Origin: Rhizobium mesosinicum
GTDB lineage: Bacteria > Pseudomonadota > Alphaproteobacteria > Rhizobiales > Rhizobiaceae
Assembly (NCBI RefSeq): GCF_019511345.1
Contig: NZ_JAEUAK010000005.1
Coordinates: 62,001-126,000 of the forward strand
Reading direction: 5' to 3'
Length of the DNA: 64,000 nt
Made by a program: the position numbers and the translations under genes. The notes under the pieces are model-generated. The model was not told the origin of the DNA and did not search any database. It worked only from the letters and a program-made list of their open reading frames with translations. Positions 9,704 through 18,897 of this stretch are shown piece after piece (position 1 is the stretch's first letter; every line of letters begins with the position of its first letter).

Positions 9704-11206
9704 ATGACCTCCGCCTTGCAGAAAAACCGGCCGGACACGGCCTTCGGCTTCGACAATAGCTACTTGCGGCTGCCGCAGAACTTCTTCGCATTACAGGCGC
9801 CGACGCAGGTGGCCGAGCCGTGGCTCATCAAGCTCAACGTGCCGCTGGCCGAAGAATTGGGACTTAATGTCGAGATTCTGAAGCGCGACGGCGCTGCGAT
9901 CTTTTCCGGCAACCTCATCCCCGAAGGTGCCGAGCCGCTCGCTATGGCTTATTCCGGCCACCAGTTCGGCCATTTCGTGCCGCTGCTCGGCGACGGGCGC
10001 GCGATCCTGCTCGGGGAGGTGATCGACCGCAACGGGCAGCGCCGCGATATCCAGCTCAAGGGTGCAGGGCAGACGCCCTTTTCCCGTCGGGGGGACGGGC
10101 GGGCAGCGCTTGGCCCAGTCTTGCGCGAATATATCATCAGCGAGGCGATGTTTGCACTCGGCATTCCGGCGACGCGAGCACTTGCAGCCGTACTGACCGG
10201 TGAAGGCGTTCGGCGTGAGAATGTCTTGCCGGGCGCCGTCTTCACGCGCGTTGCTGCAAGCCATATCCGCGTCGGCACCTTCCAGTATCTTGCCGCTGGT
10301 GGTGACGAGGATGGCATCAAGGCGCTTGCCGACTATGTGATCGAACGGCATTATCCCGAGTTGCTGGCGGCAGAGAATCCTTATCTTGCGCTCTACGAGG
10401 CTGTCTGCAACCGGCAGGCCGCGCTGATCGCCCGCTGGCTTCAGGTCGGCTTCATCCACGGGGTAATGAATACTGACAATATGACGATCTCGGGCGAGAC
10501 GATCGATTTCGGTCCCTGTGCCTTCATGGACGCCTATGATCCGATGACGGTCTTCTCCTCCATCGACCAGCATGGGCGCTACGCCTATGCCAACCAGCCG
10601 GGTATCGGGCAATGGAACCTGGCGCGGCTCGGCGAAGCGCTGCTGCCGCTGATCGATGTTGACAGAGACAAGGCAATCGAGCACGCCAATGCCATCATCA
10701 AGGCCTATGGCGAGCGGTTTCACGCCCAATGGCTGCAGGGTATGCGCGGCAAGATCGGCCTGGATTCAGCCGAGGACGGCGACCTTGAAGTCATTCAGTC
10801 GCTGCTGGCGCTGATGCAGGCACAGGGCGCGGACTTTACGCTGACATTCCGGCGGCTTTCGGCGCTTGCAGGCGATCCGGGGGCAGAGAGCGTCTTCGCA
10901 GCGACCTTCCGCGAACCTGCTGCCACTGCGGAATGGCTGCTACAATGGCGCGAGCGACTATCACGCGATCCGCAGGTGCCCGCGGATCGGGCCGCTGCTA
11001 TGAAACGGGCCAACCCGGCCTTCATTCCGCGCAACCACCGTGTCGAGCAGGCAATCGAGGCTGCCGTTCAGGATGGCGATTTCTCGTTGTTCGAGGCGCT
11101 GCTGACGGTTCTTTCGCATCCCTATGATGAGCAGCCGGCATTTGCGGCCTATATGGAGCCGCCGAAGCCCGAAGAGCGGGTGCTTCAGACCTTCTGCGGA
11201 ACCTGA
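9704..11206 (+). CDS. selO: SelO family protein adenylyltransferase (YdiU)
   Basis: 500 residues, close to the 478 of E. coli YdiU. This pseudokinase-fold enzyme transfers AMP from ATP to Ser/Thr/Tyr of target proteins and is linked to redox stress. Visible motifs are SGHQFGHFVPLLGDGRA, QLKGAGQTPFSRRGDG (nucleotide loop), GVMNTDN (catalytic Asp/Asn) and DFGPCAFMD (metal-binding DFG). The start at 9704 begins MTSALQKN; the longer frame from 9620 adds unconserved residues. There is a cysteine two residues from the end (TFCGT), where some homologues carry Sec/Cys. Confidence 0.92.
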   Translation: MTSALQKNRPDTAFGFDNSYLRLPQNFFALQAPTQVAEPWLIKLNVPLAEELGLNVEILKRDGAAIFSGNLIPEGAEPLAMAYSGHQFGHFVPLLGDGRAILLGEVIDRNGQRRDIQLKGAGQTPFSRRGDGRAALGPVLREYIISEAMFALGIPATRALAAVLTGEGVRRENVLPGAVFTRVAASHIRVGTFQYLAAGGDEDGIKALADYVIERHYPELLAAENPYLALYEAVCNRQAALIARWLQVGFIHGVMNTDNMTISGETIDFGPCAFMDAYDPMTVFSSIDQHGRYAYANQPGIGQWNLARLGEALLPLIDVDRDKAIEHANAIIKAYGERFHAQWLQGMRGKIGLDSAEDGDLEVIQSLLALMQAQGADFTLTFRRLSALAGDPGAESVFAATFREPAATAEWLLQWRERLSRDPQVPADRAAAMKRANPAFIPRNHRVEQAIEAAVQDGDFSLFEALLTVLSHPYDEQPAFAAYMEPPKPEERVLQTFCGT

Positions 11207-11249
11207 TTTCAGTGAATTCGATAACAACTGGCCATACTAACTGGAGATA

Positions 11250-11798
11250 ATGATGACCGACCTTCTCGATATCCCGGTCAAGACCATTCAGGGGCGCGAG
11301 ACGACGCTCAACGAATATCGCGGCCAGGTGCTGCTCATCGTCAACGTCGCATCCAAATGCGGGTTGACCGTGCAGTATGAAGGGCTTGAAAAGCTCTATG
11401 CGGACAAGCGCGAACGCGGCTTCGTCATCGCCGGCTTCCCGGCCAATGACTTCAAAGGCCAGGAGCCAGGCACAGATGCGGAAATTCTGGATTTCTGCAC
11501 CAGCACCTTTGGCGTCGATTTCCCGATATACTCCAAGATTTCCGTCAAAGGGCCGGACAAACATCCGCTCTATAAGAACTTGACCAGCGCAGACGTAGAA
11601 ACGACCGGCGAAGGACCGATGCGCGAACGGCTGAAGAGCGCCGGCCTTGCCTCCGACGACAAGGAGATCCTCTGGAACTTCGAGAAATTCCTCGTCGGCC
11701 GCAACGGCAAGGTCGTTGCCCGTTTCGCCCCCGACGTGACGGCTGACGATAGTCGTCTCGTCTCGGCGATCGACCGCGAGCTTGCAAAAGCGAATTAG
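11250..11798 (+). CDS. Glutathione peroxidase family (thiol peroxidase)
   Basis: 182 residues. Peroxidatic Cys in NVASKCGLT, the conserved GFPANDFKGQEPG segment and WNFEKFLV provide the catalytic Cys-Gln-Trp-Asn set. Bacterial cysteine forms reduce H2O2 and lipid hydroperoxides with thioredoxin or glutathione. It lies 43 bases after SelO and is probably cotranscribed, giving a small redox unit. A GGAG-type site precedes ATGATG; either Met may be used. Confidence 0.9.
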   Translation: MMTDLLDIPVKTIQGRETTLNEYRGQVLLIVNVASKCGLTVQYEGLEKLYADKRERGFVIAGFPANDFKGQEPGTDAEILDFCTSTFGVDFPIYSKISVKGPDKHPLYKNLTSADVETTGEGPMRERLKSAGLASDDKEILWNFEKFLVGRNGKVVARFAPDVTADDSRLVSAIDRELAKAN

Positions 11799-11807
11799 TG
11801 CGACAGT

Positions 11808-11836
11808 TTCAACCGCCGCGAATTGCGGCGGTTGAA
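11808..11836 (+). terminator. Strong hairpin after glutathione peroxidase
   Basis: Perfect 12-bp stem TTCAACCGCCGC / GCGGCGGTTGAA with loop GAATT, directly after the stop at 11798. No T-run follows, so it could act as an mRNA-stabilising hairpin or a weak terminator. Confidence 0.6.
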
Positions 11837-11919
11837 AGGCAGCCCTTCCGCTCTACCTGCCTGATCGGCGTATGTTTTTCGCCATCCTCCGATCCGGCTA
11901 ACCAGCGGGAGACTGCCGT

Positions 11920-14259
11920 ATGGCAATCGTCATTACCTCCATCCTTTTCATCATTTTCGGACTGGCGCTCGGCGCCGGCGGGCTCTGGCTCGTCACGCTC
12001 GGCGGCAGCGTTTTCTATCTCTTTGCGGGACTGATGTTCCTGCTGACGGCAGGCCTGCTTCTCATGCGCAAATCGGTGGCGCTCTGGGTCTATGCCGTGC
12101 TTGTGGTCGTTGCACTCGCCTGGGCGATCTGGGAGGTCGGGTTCGACTGGTGGCAGCTCGGCCCGCGCGGCGGCCTCATCATTCTCTTCGGGCTCTGGCT
12201 GCTGACACCCTGGATCCGCCGGCCACTCGGCTTCCGCAGCCCGACCGGTACCTACTACGGCGCCAATCCCTGGCCGCTCGCCATTCCTGTTATCGCCGCC
12301 ATCATCGTCGCCCTCTATTCTATGACGACGGATCCGCATGACCTCGCGGACGACTTGCCGACGCAGGCGGTTACCGCCACGCCGGCCTTCGGCGGCAATG
12401 TGCCTGATGGCGAATGGCACCAATATGGCCGCACGCCCTACGGCCAGCGCTATTCGCCGCTCGACCAGATTACCGTTCAGAATGTCTCCTCCCTTAAGGA
12501 GGCCTGGCGCTACCAGACCGGCGACGTGAAACGGCCCGACGACGTCGGCGAGACGACCTATCAGGTGACGCCGCTGAAGGTCGGCAACACGCTCTATCTC
12601 TGCACGCCGCACAATTGGGCGATCGCGCTCGATGCCAAGACCGGCCAGCAGAAATGGAAATATGACGCCAATTCCGGCATGAACCCGGACCGGCAGCACC
12701 AGACCTGCCGGGGTGTGACCTATTACAGCGATGAGGCGACGCCTGCCGGCCAGCCCTGCAAGGAGCGCGTCTACCTGCCGACTTCGGATGCGCGGCTGAT
12801 CGCGCTCGATGCCACCAACGGGCAGGTCTGCACGGGCTTTGCGGAACAGGGCGTGCTGCAGTTACAGGCCGGCATGCAGTACAATCCGGCCGGTTATTAT
12901 TACTCCACCTCACCGCCGGTCGCCGTCGCTGGAAAGATCATCATCGGCGGGGCAGTGAACGACAACTATTCGACGAAAGAACAGTCCGGCGTCATCCGAG
13001 CCTATGACATCAACAGCGGCGCGCTGATCTGGAACTGGGATTCCGGCAATCCGGACCAGACGACGCCATTGCCGGAGGGACAGCATTACACGACGAATTC
13101 GCCGAACAGCTGGTCGGTCTTCAGCGTCGACGACCAGCTCGGCATGGTCTATATCCCGCTCGGCAATCAGGTCCCGGACCAGCTCGGCATGAACCGCAGC
13201 GAGAATGTCGAGAAGTTCTCCTCCTCCGTCGTGGCGCTCGACATCAATACGGGCCAGCTGCGCTGGGTGCAGCAGTTCGTCCACCACGATCTCTGGGACA
13301 TGGACGTGCCGGCCCAGCCGGTGCTGCTCGATCTGACGAAACAGGATGGAACGACAGTACCGGCTCTGGTGGCATCCACTAAGCAGGGCGATATCTACGT
13401 GCTCGACCGGCGTACCGGCCAGCCGATCATTCCCTTCAAGGAAATCCCGGCACCTGGCGGAGCGATCCCGGAGGATCACACGGCGCCGACGCAGCCAATC
13501 TCCGATCTCACCTTCTCGCCAGAGCCCCTGCAGGAAAAGGATATGTGGGGCGTTTCGCTGTTCGACCAGCTTGTCTGCCGCATCGATTTCCACCGCTACA
13601 AGTACGAGGGCCGCTATACGCCGCCCTCGCTGCAGGGAACGATTGTCTATCCCGGCAATTTCGGCACCTTCAACTGGGGCTCGGTCGCGATCGATCCGGA
13701 GCGGCAGGTGATGTTCGGCATGCCGACCTACCTCGCCTTTACCTCGCGCCTCGTGCCGGCAGCCGATATTCCGCCTCGCGGGCAGGATGAGAAAGGCAGC
13801 GAACAGGGCCTCAACCGCAACGACGGCGCCCCCTACGGCGTGTTCATGGGTCCCTTCCTCGGGCCGCTGCAGATTCCCTGCCAGGCGCCGCCGTGGGGCT
13901 ATGTCGCCGGCGTCGACCTGCGTAGCGGCCGTATCGCTTACATGCACAAGAATGGCACGGTGCACGACATGACGCCGCTGCCCCTCCCCTTCAAAGTGGG
14001 CGTGCCCGGCATTGGTGGGCCGATGGTAACCAAGGGCGGCGTCGCGTTCCTCGGTGCAGCCGTCGACAACTACCTGCGCGCCTATGACGTGACGAACGGA
14101 CGGCAATTGTGGGAAGCCCGGCTTCCGGCCGGCGGACAGGCGACGCCGATGACCTATACGACGGATGACAACAAGCAGTATGTCGTCATGGTCGCCGGCG
14201 GGCATGGGTCTGTTGGCACCAAGCCCGGCGACTATGTCATCGCCTACACGCTGCCGTAG
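11920..14259 (+). CDS. gcd: Membrane-bound PQQ-dependent glucose dehydrogenase
   Basis: 779 residues, near the 796 of E. coli Gcd. Five N-terminal transmembrane helices (to about residue 145) anchor a periplasmic eight-bladed PQQ propeller that oxidises aldoses to lactones and passes electrons to ubiquinone. Visible landmarks are EWHQYGRTPYGQRYSPLDQI at the propeller start, HDLWDMDVPAQP and GNFGTFNWGSVAIDP. No pqq biosynthesis genes lie in this window, so the apoenzyme depends on PQQ from elsewhere. In rhizobia this enzyme underlies gluconic acid production and mineral phosphate release. Confidence 0.95.
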   Translation: MAIVITSILFIIFGLALGAGGLWLVTLGGSVFYLFAGLMFLLTAGLLLMRKSVALWVYAVLVVVALAWAIWEVGFDWWQLGPRGGLIILFGLWLLTPWIRRPLGFRSPTGTYYGANPWPLAIPVIAAIIVALYSMTTDPHDLADDLPTQAVTATPAFGGNVPDGEWHQYGRTPYGQRYSPLDQITVQNVSSLKEAWRYQTGDVKRPDDVGETTYQVTPLKVGNTLYLCTPHNWAIALDAKTGQQKWKYDANSGMNPDRQHQTCRGVTYYSDEATPAGQPCKERVYLPTSDARLIALDATNGQVCTGFAEQGVLQLQAGMQYNPAGYYYSTSPPVAVAGKIIIGGAVNDNYSTKEQSGVIRAYDINSGALIWNWDSGNPDQTTPLPEGQHYTTNSPNSWSVFSVDDQLGMVYIPLGNQVPDQLGMNRSENVEKFSSSVVALDINTGQLRWVQQFVHHDLWDMDVPAQPVLLDLTKQDGTTVPALVASTKQGDIYVLDRRTGQPIIPFKEIPAPGGAIPEDHTAPTQPISDLTFSPEPLQEKDMWGVSLFDQLVCRIDFHRYKYEGRYTPPSLQGTIVYPGNFGTFNWGSVAIDPERQVMFGMPTYLAFTSRLVPAADIPPRGQDEKGSEQGLNRNDGAPYGVFMGPFLGPLQIPCQAPPWGYVAGVDLRSGRIAYMHKNGTVHDMTPLPLPFKVGVPGIGGPMVTKGGVAFLGAAVDNYLRAYDVTNGRQLWEARLPAGGQATPMTYTTDDNKQYVVMVAGGHGSVGTKPGDYVIAYTLP

Positions 14260-14334
14260 TACGGCAGCGGAGAGACACAAGCTCCGGGCAGGTTTGCCCG
14301 ATCATGCTGCTGCCGTTTTTCAGGGGGATTTTTC

Positions 14335-14838
14335 ATGGAAATCGGTAGCAGCCTTTCAATTTATTCCGGCCTTGGTGCGCTTTTCGAGCAGGGCAAATCC
14401 AAGAATAAGCAAGCCGACGAATTCGGCGGCAGCACGCGCAACCAATCCGGCGCCGGCCTGCAGCCGAGCACGACACCGCCGTCGATCGCCAATACGATGT
14501 GGGCAGTGCAGGCGGGCAACGAGACCTATATCAATCCGCCCTCCGGTGAGGAGGCGACGATCAAGGAGGCAAATAAACGCGCGGCGGATGAATTCAGCAA
14601 GTGGAGCAGCATGACGCCCGAAGAATTCATCCGTGCGCGTTATCTGGCGGCACACAATCTCACCGAGGACGACCTCAATGCGATGTCCGCGGACGAGCGC
14701 GCCGCAATCGAGAAAGAAATTGCCGAACAGATCAAGCGCGAACTCGCCGGTATCGAGGATGGCGGAGACGGCAACAAGAAACCCGCCGCTGCGCAATCGA
14801 CGAGTACGCAGGCCGCCGGCGAAAATACAGGCGCCTGA
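14335..14838 (+). CDS. Uncharacterised hydrophilic protein
   Basis: 167 residues, not recognised. It has no signal peptide or membrane helix. A low-complexity start (EQGKSKNKQADEFGGSTRN) leads to an acidic helical centre (MTPEEFIRARYLAAHNLTED, then DLNAMSADERAAIEKEIAEQIKRE) and a disordered tail rich in Lys, Gln, Thr and Ala. A GGGGGATTTTTC ribosome site precedes the ATG and codon use looks normal for the region, so it is probably a real gene. Architecture recalls the protein at 40465-41166, without clear sequence identity. Confidence 0.65.
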   Translation: MEIGSSLSIYSGLGALFEQGKSKNKQADEFGGSTRNQSGAGLQPSTTPPSIANTMWAVQAGNETYINPPSGEEATIKEANKRAADEFSKWSSMTPEEFIRARYLAAHNLTEDDLNAMSADERAAIEKEIAEQIKRELAGIEDGGDGNKKPAAAQSTSTQAAGENTGA

Positions 14839-14957
14839 GTTGCAACACCAATTCAAAAGCCGCGGACGGCGGCGCTGCGCCGCGGCTTCATTGATCGCTG
14901 TCCAATTTACATCGATCCGACGGGCAGGGAGAGACCCTGGAAGATCAGGCCACTTCC

Positions 14958-15842
14958 CTACACCATCTCCGCGATCATCCTGCCCACTTCAGCGAAAACC
15001 GGGTTGAACTCATTCATCTTCGCAGTCGTTTCCGCGATATAGACGGCGGCGACGATCGGGCCACGGTTGGGAGGCCAAATGATAGCGATATCGCCGGCCG
15101 CACCGTTATCGCCCGTTCCGGTCTTGTCGCCGATCTTCCAATCAGACGGCAACCCTGCGCGCAGGCGCGCGCCGCCGGTCGTATTGGCCACCATCCAATC
15201 GACCAGCTGACTTGCGGAGGTTTCCGAGAGAACCGAGCCGAGGGCAATATTGCCGAGCGTATCGAGCATGGCATCCGGTGTCGTGGTGTCGCGCGGATCG
15301 CCCTTTGCCGCCTCGTTCAGCGTCGTTTCCGTGCGGTCGAGCCTCGTCGTGCCGTCGCCGATGGAGCGCAGCCAGTCGGTGAGTGCAGCCGGGCCGCCAA
15401 AGCTTTCCAGCATCAGGTTGCCGGCCGTGTTGTCGCTCAGCGTAATAGCGGCCTTGCAGATCTCGGCCATCGTCATGCCGTCGCCGCCGGCATGCTTTTC
15501 GGTCTCGGGCGAATAAGTGACGAGCTTATCCTTGCCGTAGATGACGCGCCGGTCGAGCTTTTCATCACCCTTATCGACACGGGCAAGAACGAGGCCTGCG
15601 GCCAGAACTTTGAAGGTGCTGCACATGGCGAAGGGCTCGCTGCCGCGATAGCCGAATGAAACATTCGTGTCGCTGTCGAGAACGGAAACCCCGAGGCGCC
15701 CGCCAATGCGCGCTTCAAGCGCTGCAAGCCGCTTGTCGATATCGTCGTTCTGCTGCTCGGCGCGCACGCAAGGCCCAAAGCCCAGCGCAGGCAGCAGCAA
15801 GGCGGAGCCCATGAAACTGCGGCGGGTGAGGCTGTGATTCAT
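14958..15842 (-). CDS. bla: Class A beta-lactamase
   Basis: 294 residues with all class A motifs: Ser75-x-x-Lys78 (STFK), SDN in TLSDNTAGN, the Glu166-type motif TETTLNEA and KTG in IGDKTGTGD. The serine is preceded by Cys, but the residue two after KTG is Gly, so the disulfide of KPC-type carbapenemases is absent. A twin-arginine signal (LTRRSFMGSALLLPALG) indicates folded export to the periplasm. TGGAGG precedes the start at 15842. Chromosomal beta-lactamases of this kind are common in rhizobia. No ampR-like regulator is adjacent. Confidence 0.93.
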   Translation of the reverse strand: MNHSLTRRSFMGSALLLPALGFGPCVRAEQQNDDIDKRLAALEARIGGRLGVSVLDSDTNVSFGYRGSEPFAMCSTFKVLAAGLVLARVDKGDEKLDRRVIYGKDKLVTYSPETEKHAGGDGMTMAEICKAAITLSDNTAGNLMLESFGGPAALTDWLRSIGDGTTRLDRTETTLNEAAKGDPRDTTTPDAMLDTLGNIALGSVLSETSASQLVDWMVANTTGGARLRAGLPSDWKIGDKTGTGDNGAAGDIAIIWPPNRGPIVAAVYIAETTAKMNEFNPVFAEVGRMIAEMV

Positions 15843-15914
15843 GAAGACCTCCAGGGAATCAAGGATCACAGGCGTAAGGCTCGATTGCGGCGGCATCTCG
15901 GCTTTTGGGCGCGA

Positions 15915-16868
15915 TCAGGCAGCGCGCGTAACCTCCACCGTCACATGCGACAACTCGTCTAGGCTCGCCAGCCTCTCCTTGTAGAAGGCTGTATCGCGCG
16001 GCTGCGGCGTCAGCACCGCGACAATCGCGGCATGGTGGCCGGGACCGACCTGCCAGACATGAAGATCGGTGATGCGGTCGCCATCGCCTTCGATCGCGTC
16101 CCGAATCTCGTCCGGCAGTGTTTCCCCTTCCGAGAGCACATCGAGCAGCACGGAGCCCGAAGATTTCATCAGTCCCCAGGACCATTGCGCGATGATCAGA
16201 GCGCCGACAATGCCCATCAGCGGATCAAGCCAGAGCCAGCCATAGAGGCTCCCGAAGGTGAGCGCGGCGATGGCAAGCACCGAGGTCAGCGCGTCGGCGA
16301 TGACGTGCATATAGGCAGAGCGAATATTATTGTCGGCATGACCATGGTGATTATGATTATGATTATGATTATGATGATGATCGTGATGGTGATCATGCCC
16401 GTGACCGTGGTGGTGATGATCGTAGCCGCCACCACTGAGGAGCCAGGCACTGACGAGGTTGACGGCAAGGCCAATAACGGCGACGGCAATCGCCTGGCTG
16501 AAGGTGATCGGCACCAGCGACGTGATGCGCAGGAAGCTTTCCCACCCCATCAGCAGGGCGATCATCGCCAGAATGATGGCACTCGCAAAACCGGCGAGAT
16601 CGCCGAGTTTGCCGGTGCCGAACGTGAAGCGCGGATTGCGGGCCTGCTTGCGGGCGAAGAGATAGGCGAGCGCAGAAATGAGCAACGCGCTGGCATGGGT
16701 GGACATGTGCCAGCCGTCGGCGACCAGCGCCATCGAGCCATAGATCGTGCCGGCGGTAATTTCGGCCACCATCATGACAGCCGTCAGCGCGATCACAAGC
16801 CAGATGCGGCGTTCGTCCCGCCCCAGGAAGACATGATCATGTCCGTGGGTATTCGTTCCTGATATCAT
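15915..16868 (-). CDS. dmeF: DmeF-type CDF Co(II)/Ni(II) efflux protein
   Basis: 317 residues of the cation diffusion facilitator family: six membrane helices, metal site residues in ALVADGWHMSTHA (HxxxD-like pair) and a C-terminal cytoplasmic domain. Between helices 4 and 5 lies a very His/Asp/Asn-rich loop coded by bases 16330-16430, expected to bind Co or Ni. It follows the RcnR-like repressor gene by 29 bases, the same order as the dmeRF operon described in R. leguminosarum. The start at 16868 has AAGGAG six bases upstream. Confidence 0.9.
   Translation of the reverse strand: MISGTNTHGHDHVFLGRDERRIWLVIALTAVMMVAEITAGTIYGSMALVADGWHMSTHASALLISALAYLFARKQARNPRFTFGTGKLGDLAGFASAIILAMIALLMGWESFLRITSLVPITFSQAIAVAVIGLAVNLVSAWLLSGGGYDHHHHGHGHDHHHDHHHNHNHNHNHHGHADNNIRSAYMHVIADALTSVLAIAALTFGSLYGWLWLDPLMGIVGALIIAQWSWGLMKSSGSVLLDVLSEGETLPDEIRDAIEGDGDRITDLHVWQVGPGHHAAIVAVLTPQPRDTAFYKERLASLDELSHVTVEVTRAA
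16349..16372. repeat. Hexanucleotide tandem repeat GATTAT x4 inside dmeF
   Basis: Four perfect copies of GATTAT, followed by related GATGAT units, encode alternating His and Asn in the metal-binding loop. Gain or loss of copies would keep frame and change loop length. Confidence 0.85.
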
Positions 16869-16897
16869 CGCCATCTCCTTATCGATATCGATCCGGC

Positions 16898-17170
16898 TCA
16901 GCGGATATAGGTGCGCAATACTTCCGATATTTCCTCGACCGCTTCCGCCCTCGCCTTCTCGTCGACGGCCTGCAGCACATGTTCGTGCAGATGGTCGTCC
17001 AGCACTTCGCCGGTCAGCCCTGTCAGTGCGCCGCGCACGGAGGCGAGAAGCTGGAGGATTTCGCCACATGGACGCTCAGCTTCCAGCGCGCGCTCGACGG
17101 CCTCGAGCTGACCTCGGAGGCGGCTGACACGGGCGATGAGCTTCTTCTTCTGGTGGGTCGTATGGGACAT
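16898..17170 (-). CDS. dmeR: DmeR, RcnR/CsoR-family nickel/cobalt-responsive repressor
   Basis: 90 residues, all-helical. Metal ligand positions match E. coli RcnR exactly in number: His3, Cys35, His60 and His64 (MSH at the start, RPCGEIL, DDHLHEH). It is thus predicted to hold the dmeRF promoter shut until Co(II) or Ni(II) binds. GGAGATGATC precedes the start. A longer in-frame extension to 17368 lacks similarity and is rejected. Confidence 0.92.
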   Translation of the reverse strand: MSHTTHQKKKLIARVSRLRGQLEAVERALEAERPCGEILQLLASVRGALTGLTGEVLDDHLHEHVLQAVDEKARAEAVEEISEVLRTYIR

Positions 17171-17180
17171 GATCATCTCC

Positions 17181-17208
17181 GATAGGATAGTGGGGTACCC
17201 TATTCTAC
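17181..17208 (-). promoter_or_regulatory. Putative DmeR operator
   Basis: A G/C tract inside AT-rich flanks, ATAGTGGGGTACCCTAT, with perfect core GGGTACCC at 17193-17200. This resembles RcnR/FrmR-type sites (G/C tract flanked by TA or AT repeats) and lies 10 bases upstream of the dmeR start. Confidence 0.65.
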
Positions 17209-17373
17209 ATTCCATAAAAAGCAATCCGGCAATGGTCAGTCCGCGCCCATCTGCCGCCCATTGACAAACGACCGGTTTAGGAGGATTGATCTCCGCATGA
17301 TCGAGAACGCGCACCATAGCCGCTCGTATTTTTGGCTGTACCTGTAAAGGGCGGCCGAGACAGATCATAATGT

Positions 17374-17402
17374 CAACAAGCCGCCGTCAGGCGGCTTTGT
17401 TG
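17374..17402 (+). terminator. Hairpin upstream of the GNAT gene
   Basis: CAACAAGCCGCC / GGCGGCTTTGTTG with loop GTCA and one bulged T. It lies 49 bases before the preferred GNAT start and in a run with T-rich 3' arm, so it may be a terminator or 5'-UTR structure. Its presence argues against the longer GNAT start at 17370. Confidence 0.45.
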
Positions 17403-17450
17403 TATCGGCAGCGTCCTGGCGGCATAAACTTCGAAAAGGACGCGAAGACC

Positions 17451-17945
17451 ATGCTTGAAATCGAAGACAGCGAAATATCACTCATGCGACCGCCGGTCGT
17501 GACGATCCGCGCCGCAAAACCGCGCGACATTTCCGAACTCCACGAAATGATCGGCCTGCTTGCCGCCCATCATGGCGACATATCGGTCTCGACCCAGGAA
17601 CAGCTCGAGCGCGATCTCTTCGGCACCACGCCCTGGATTTCTGCCATTGTGGCCGAAGGCAGCGAGGGGCTGATCGGCTACGCCATCCTCGTCCCGCTCT
17701 ACAGAGCGCAGGAGGGCAAGCGCGGCATGGACCTGCATCATCTTTTCGTGCGCGACGGCCATCGCGGCCATGGCACGGGCCAGCTTCTCGTCGACCGCGC
17801 CCGCGAAACGGCGCGCATTGTGGGCTGCGATTACCTCTCCGTCAGCGCCGCAACCGGTAATCTCAAGGCGCACCGCTTCTACGAACAGATGGACTTCACC
17901 CCTCGCCCGGTCACCGGCATGCGCTATATGCAGGCTCTGTCGTGA
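17451..17945 (+). CDS. GNAT family N-acetyltransferase
   Basis: 164 residues. Acetyl-CoA-binding motif A is seen in HLFVRDGHRGHGTGQLLVD (R/Q-x-x-G-x-G/A), followed by NLKAHRFYEQMDF typical of motif B. Probably cytoplasmic; acceptor unknown. AAGGACGCGAAGACC lies ahead of the ATG at 17451. It ends 40 bases before the PfpI gene and is likely cotranscribed with it. Confidence 0.87.
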   Translation: MLEIEDSEISLMRPPVVTIRAAKPRDISELHEMIGLLAAHHGDISVSTQEQLERDLFGTTPWISAIVAEGSEGLIGYAILVPLYRAQEGKRGMDLHHLFVRDGHRGHGTGQLLVDRARETARIVGCDYLSVSAATGNLKAHRFYEQMDFTPRPVTGMRYMQALS

Positions 17946-17985
17946 GTGGCTCCAGCCGCTCGGCCATCCTGCAAGGGAGGAAAGC

Positions 17986-18564
17986 ATGACTCGACTGGCG
18001 GTGGTTCTGACCGAAGGCTTCGCGGACTGGGAAGTGGGGCAGCTTGCTGCCTCCGCCCGCACTCACTTCGGCTTCGATGTGGTGACGGCAAGTCCCGGAG
18101 GCGCAGAAATCCGCTCCATGGGCGGGATGCGGGTGGCGGCAGATACAGTAGCCGAAAACCTGCATGGAGACGCTTTCGATGCGCTTGTTATCTGCGGGGG
18201 CACAATCTGGGAGACAGAAAAGGCACCCGACCTTTCGTCCGTCATCAACGATTTCATTGCGCGCGGCAAGGTCACTGCTGCGATCTGCGGCGGGACGCTG
18301 GCACTGGCACGTGCCGGTGCACTGAACAATATTCCGCATACCAGCAACGCGCCCGACTTCATTGCCAGTGCTGAGGGCTATCGCGGCCAAGCGCATTATC
18401 GCGACGGTCCGCAGGCCGTAAGATCGGGCATGATCGTGACTGCGCCCGGTTCGGCGCCGATTACTTTTACGGCTGAGATTTACCGGGCGCTCGGCTTCGG
18501 CAGCGAAGAACTCGACACCTATGTGCAGATCCTCGGCGCGGAACATCAGCCGAAGGCGGCTTGA
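17986..18564 (+). CDS. DJ-1/PfpI family protein
   Basis: 192 residues. The nucleophile elbow Cys is in TAAICGGTLALA, and GFADWEVG near the start carries the conserved Glu of the family. Members act as glyoxalases/deglycases, chaperones or amidase-like enzymes; this one has YDRDGP-type insertion of unknown meaning. AGGGAGGAAAGC gives a clear ribosome site at 17986. Confidence 0.88.
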   Translation: MTRLAVVLTEGFADWEVGQLAASARTHFGFDVVTASPGGAEIRSMGGMRVAADTVAENLHGDAFDALVICGGTIWETEKAPDLSSVINDFIARGKVTAAICGGTLALARAGALNNIPHTSNAPDFIASAEGYRGQAHYRDGPQAVRSGMIVTAPGSAPITFTAEIYRALGFGSEELDTYVQILGAEHQPKAA

Positions 18565-18567
18565 GCG

Positions 18568-18858
18568 TCACCGAGCACGCCGATCATTTGGATGAGCCTC
18601 CTTCGGCAGGTTGTCAGTGGGCGCCACCTCATGCACCGGGCGGGTCGCCCATTGGTGAAGCGCGCTCTTCGCGAACAGAAAGGCCGCAGCCCTTGCCTGC
18701 GCAAGATCGACGGGATCATCGAGACGGCCCGCAGTCTTTGCCTCCATGACGGCAAGCGTATCGGTGAACCACCGCGCGAGAACCGCGTTGCGCGCAGCGA
18801 GGCGCTCCCGCATGTGGGCGATGGCGGCGCCTGTTTCCTCGAGCGACGGATGCTTCAT
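18568..18858 (-). CDS. Small uncharacterised protein
   Basis: 96 residues, not recognised. The sequence reads like a real helical protein (SLEETGAAIAHMRERLAARN, LDDPVDLAQARAAAFLFAKS) with mixed charge and no Arg/Ser-rich shadow character. It fills the gap between the converging PfpI gene (ending 4 bases away) and the cytochrome gene. No good ribosome site is seen before its ATG, so the start and even its reality are uncertain. Confidence 0.45.
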   Translation of the reverse strand: MKHPSLEETGAAIAHMRERLAARNAVLARWFTDTLAVMEAKTAGRLDDPVDLAQARAAAFLFAKSALHQWATRPVHEVAPTDNLPKEAHPNDRRAR

Positions 18859-18897
18859 TGTGCCAGTGTGGCCTGCGGCGCTTGCCCCAAGCAGACG

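Noticed and set aside
12910..14280. 456-codon open frame opposite gcd
   Set aside because: Antisense to the glucose dehydrogenase propeller; Arg/His-rich shadow translation with no domain.
16349..16400. Short tandem repeat that could be mistaken for a CRISPR
   Set aside because: Units are 6 bases with no spacers and encode the His-rich loop of DmeF; it is a coding microsatellite.
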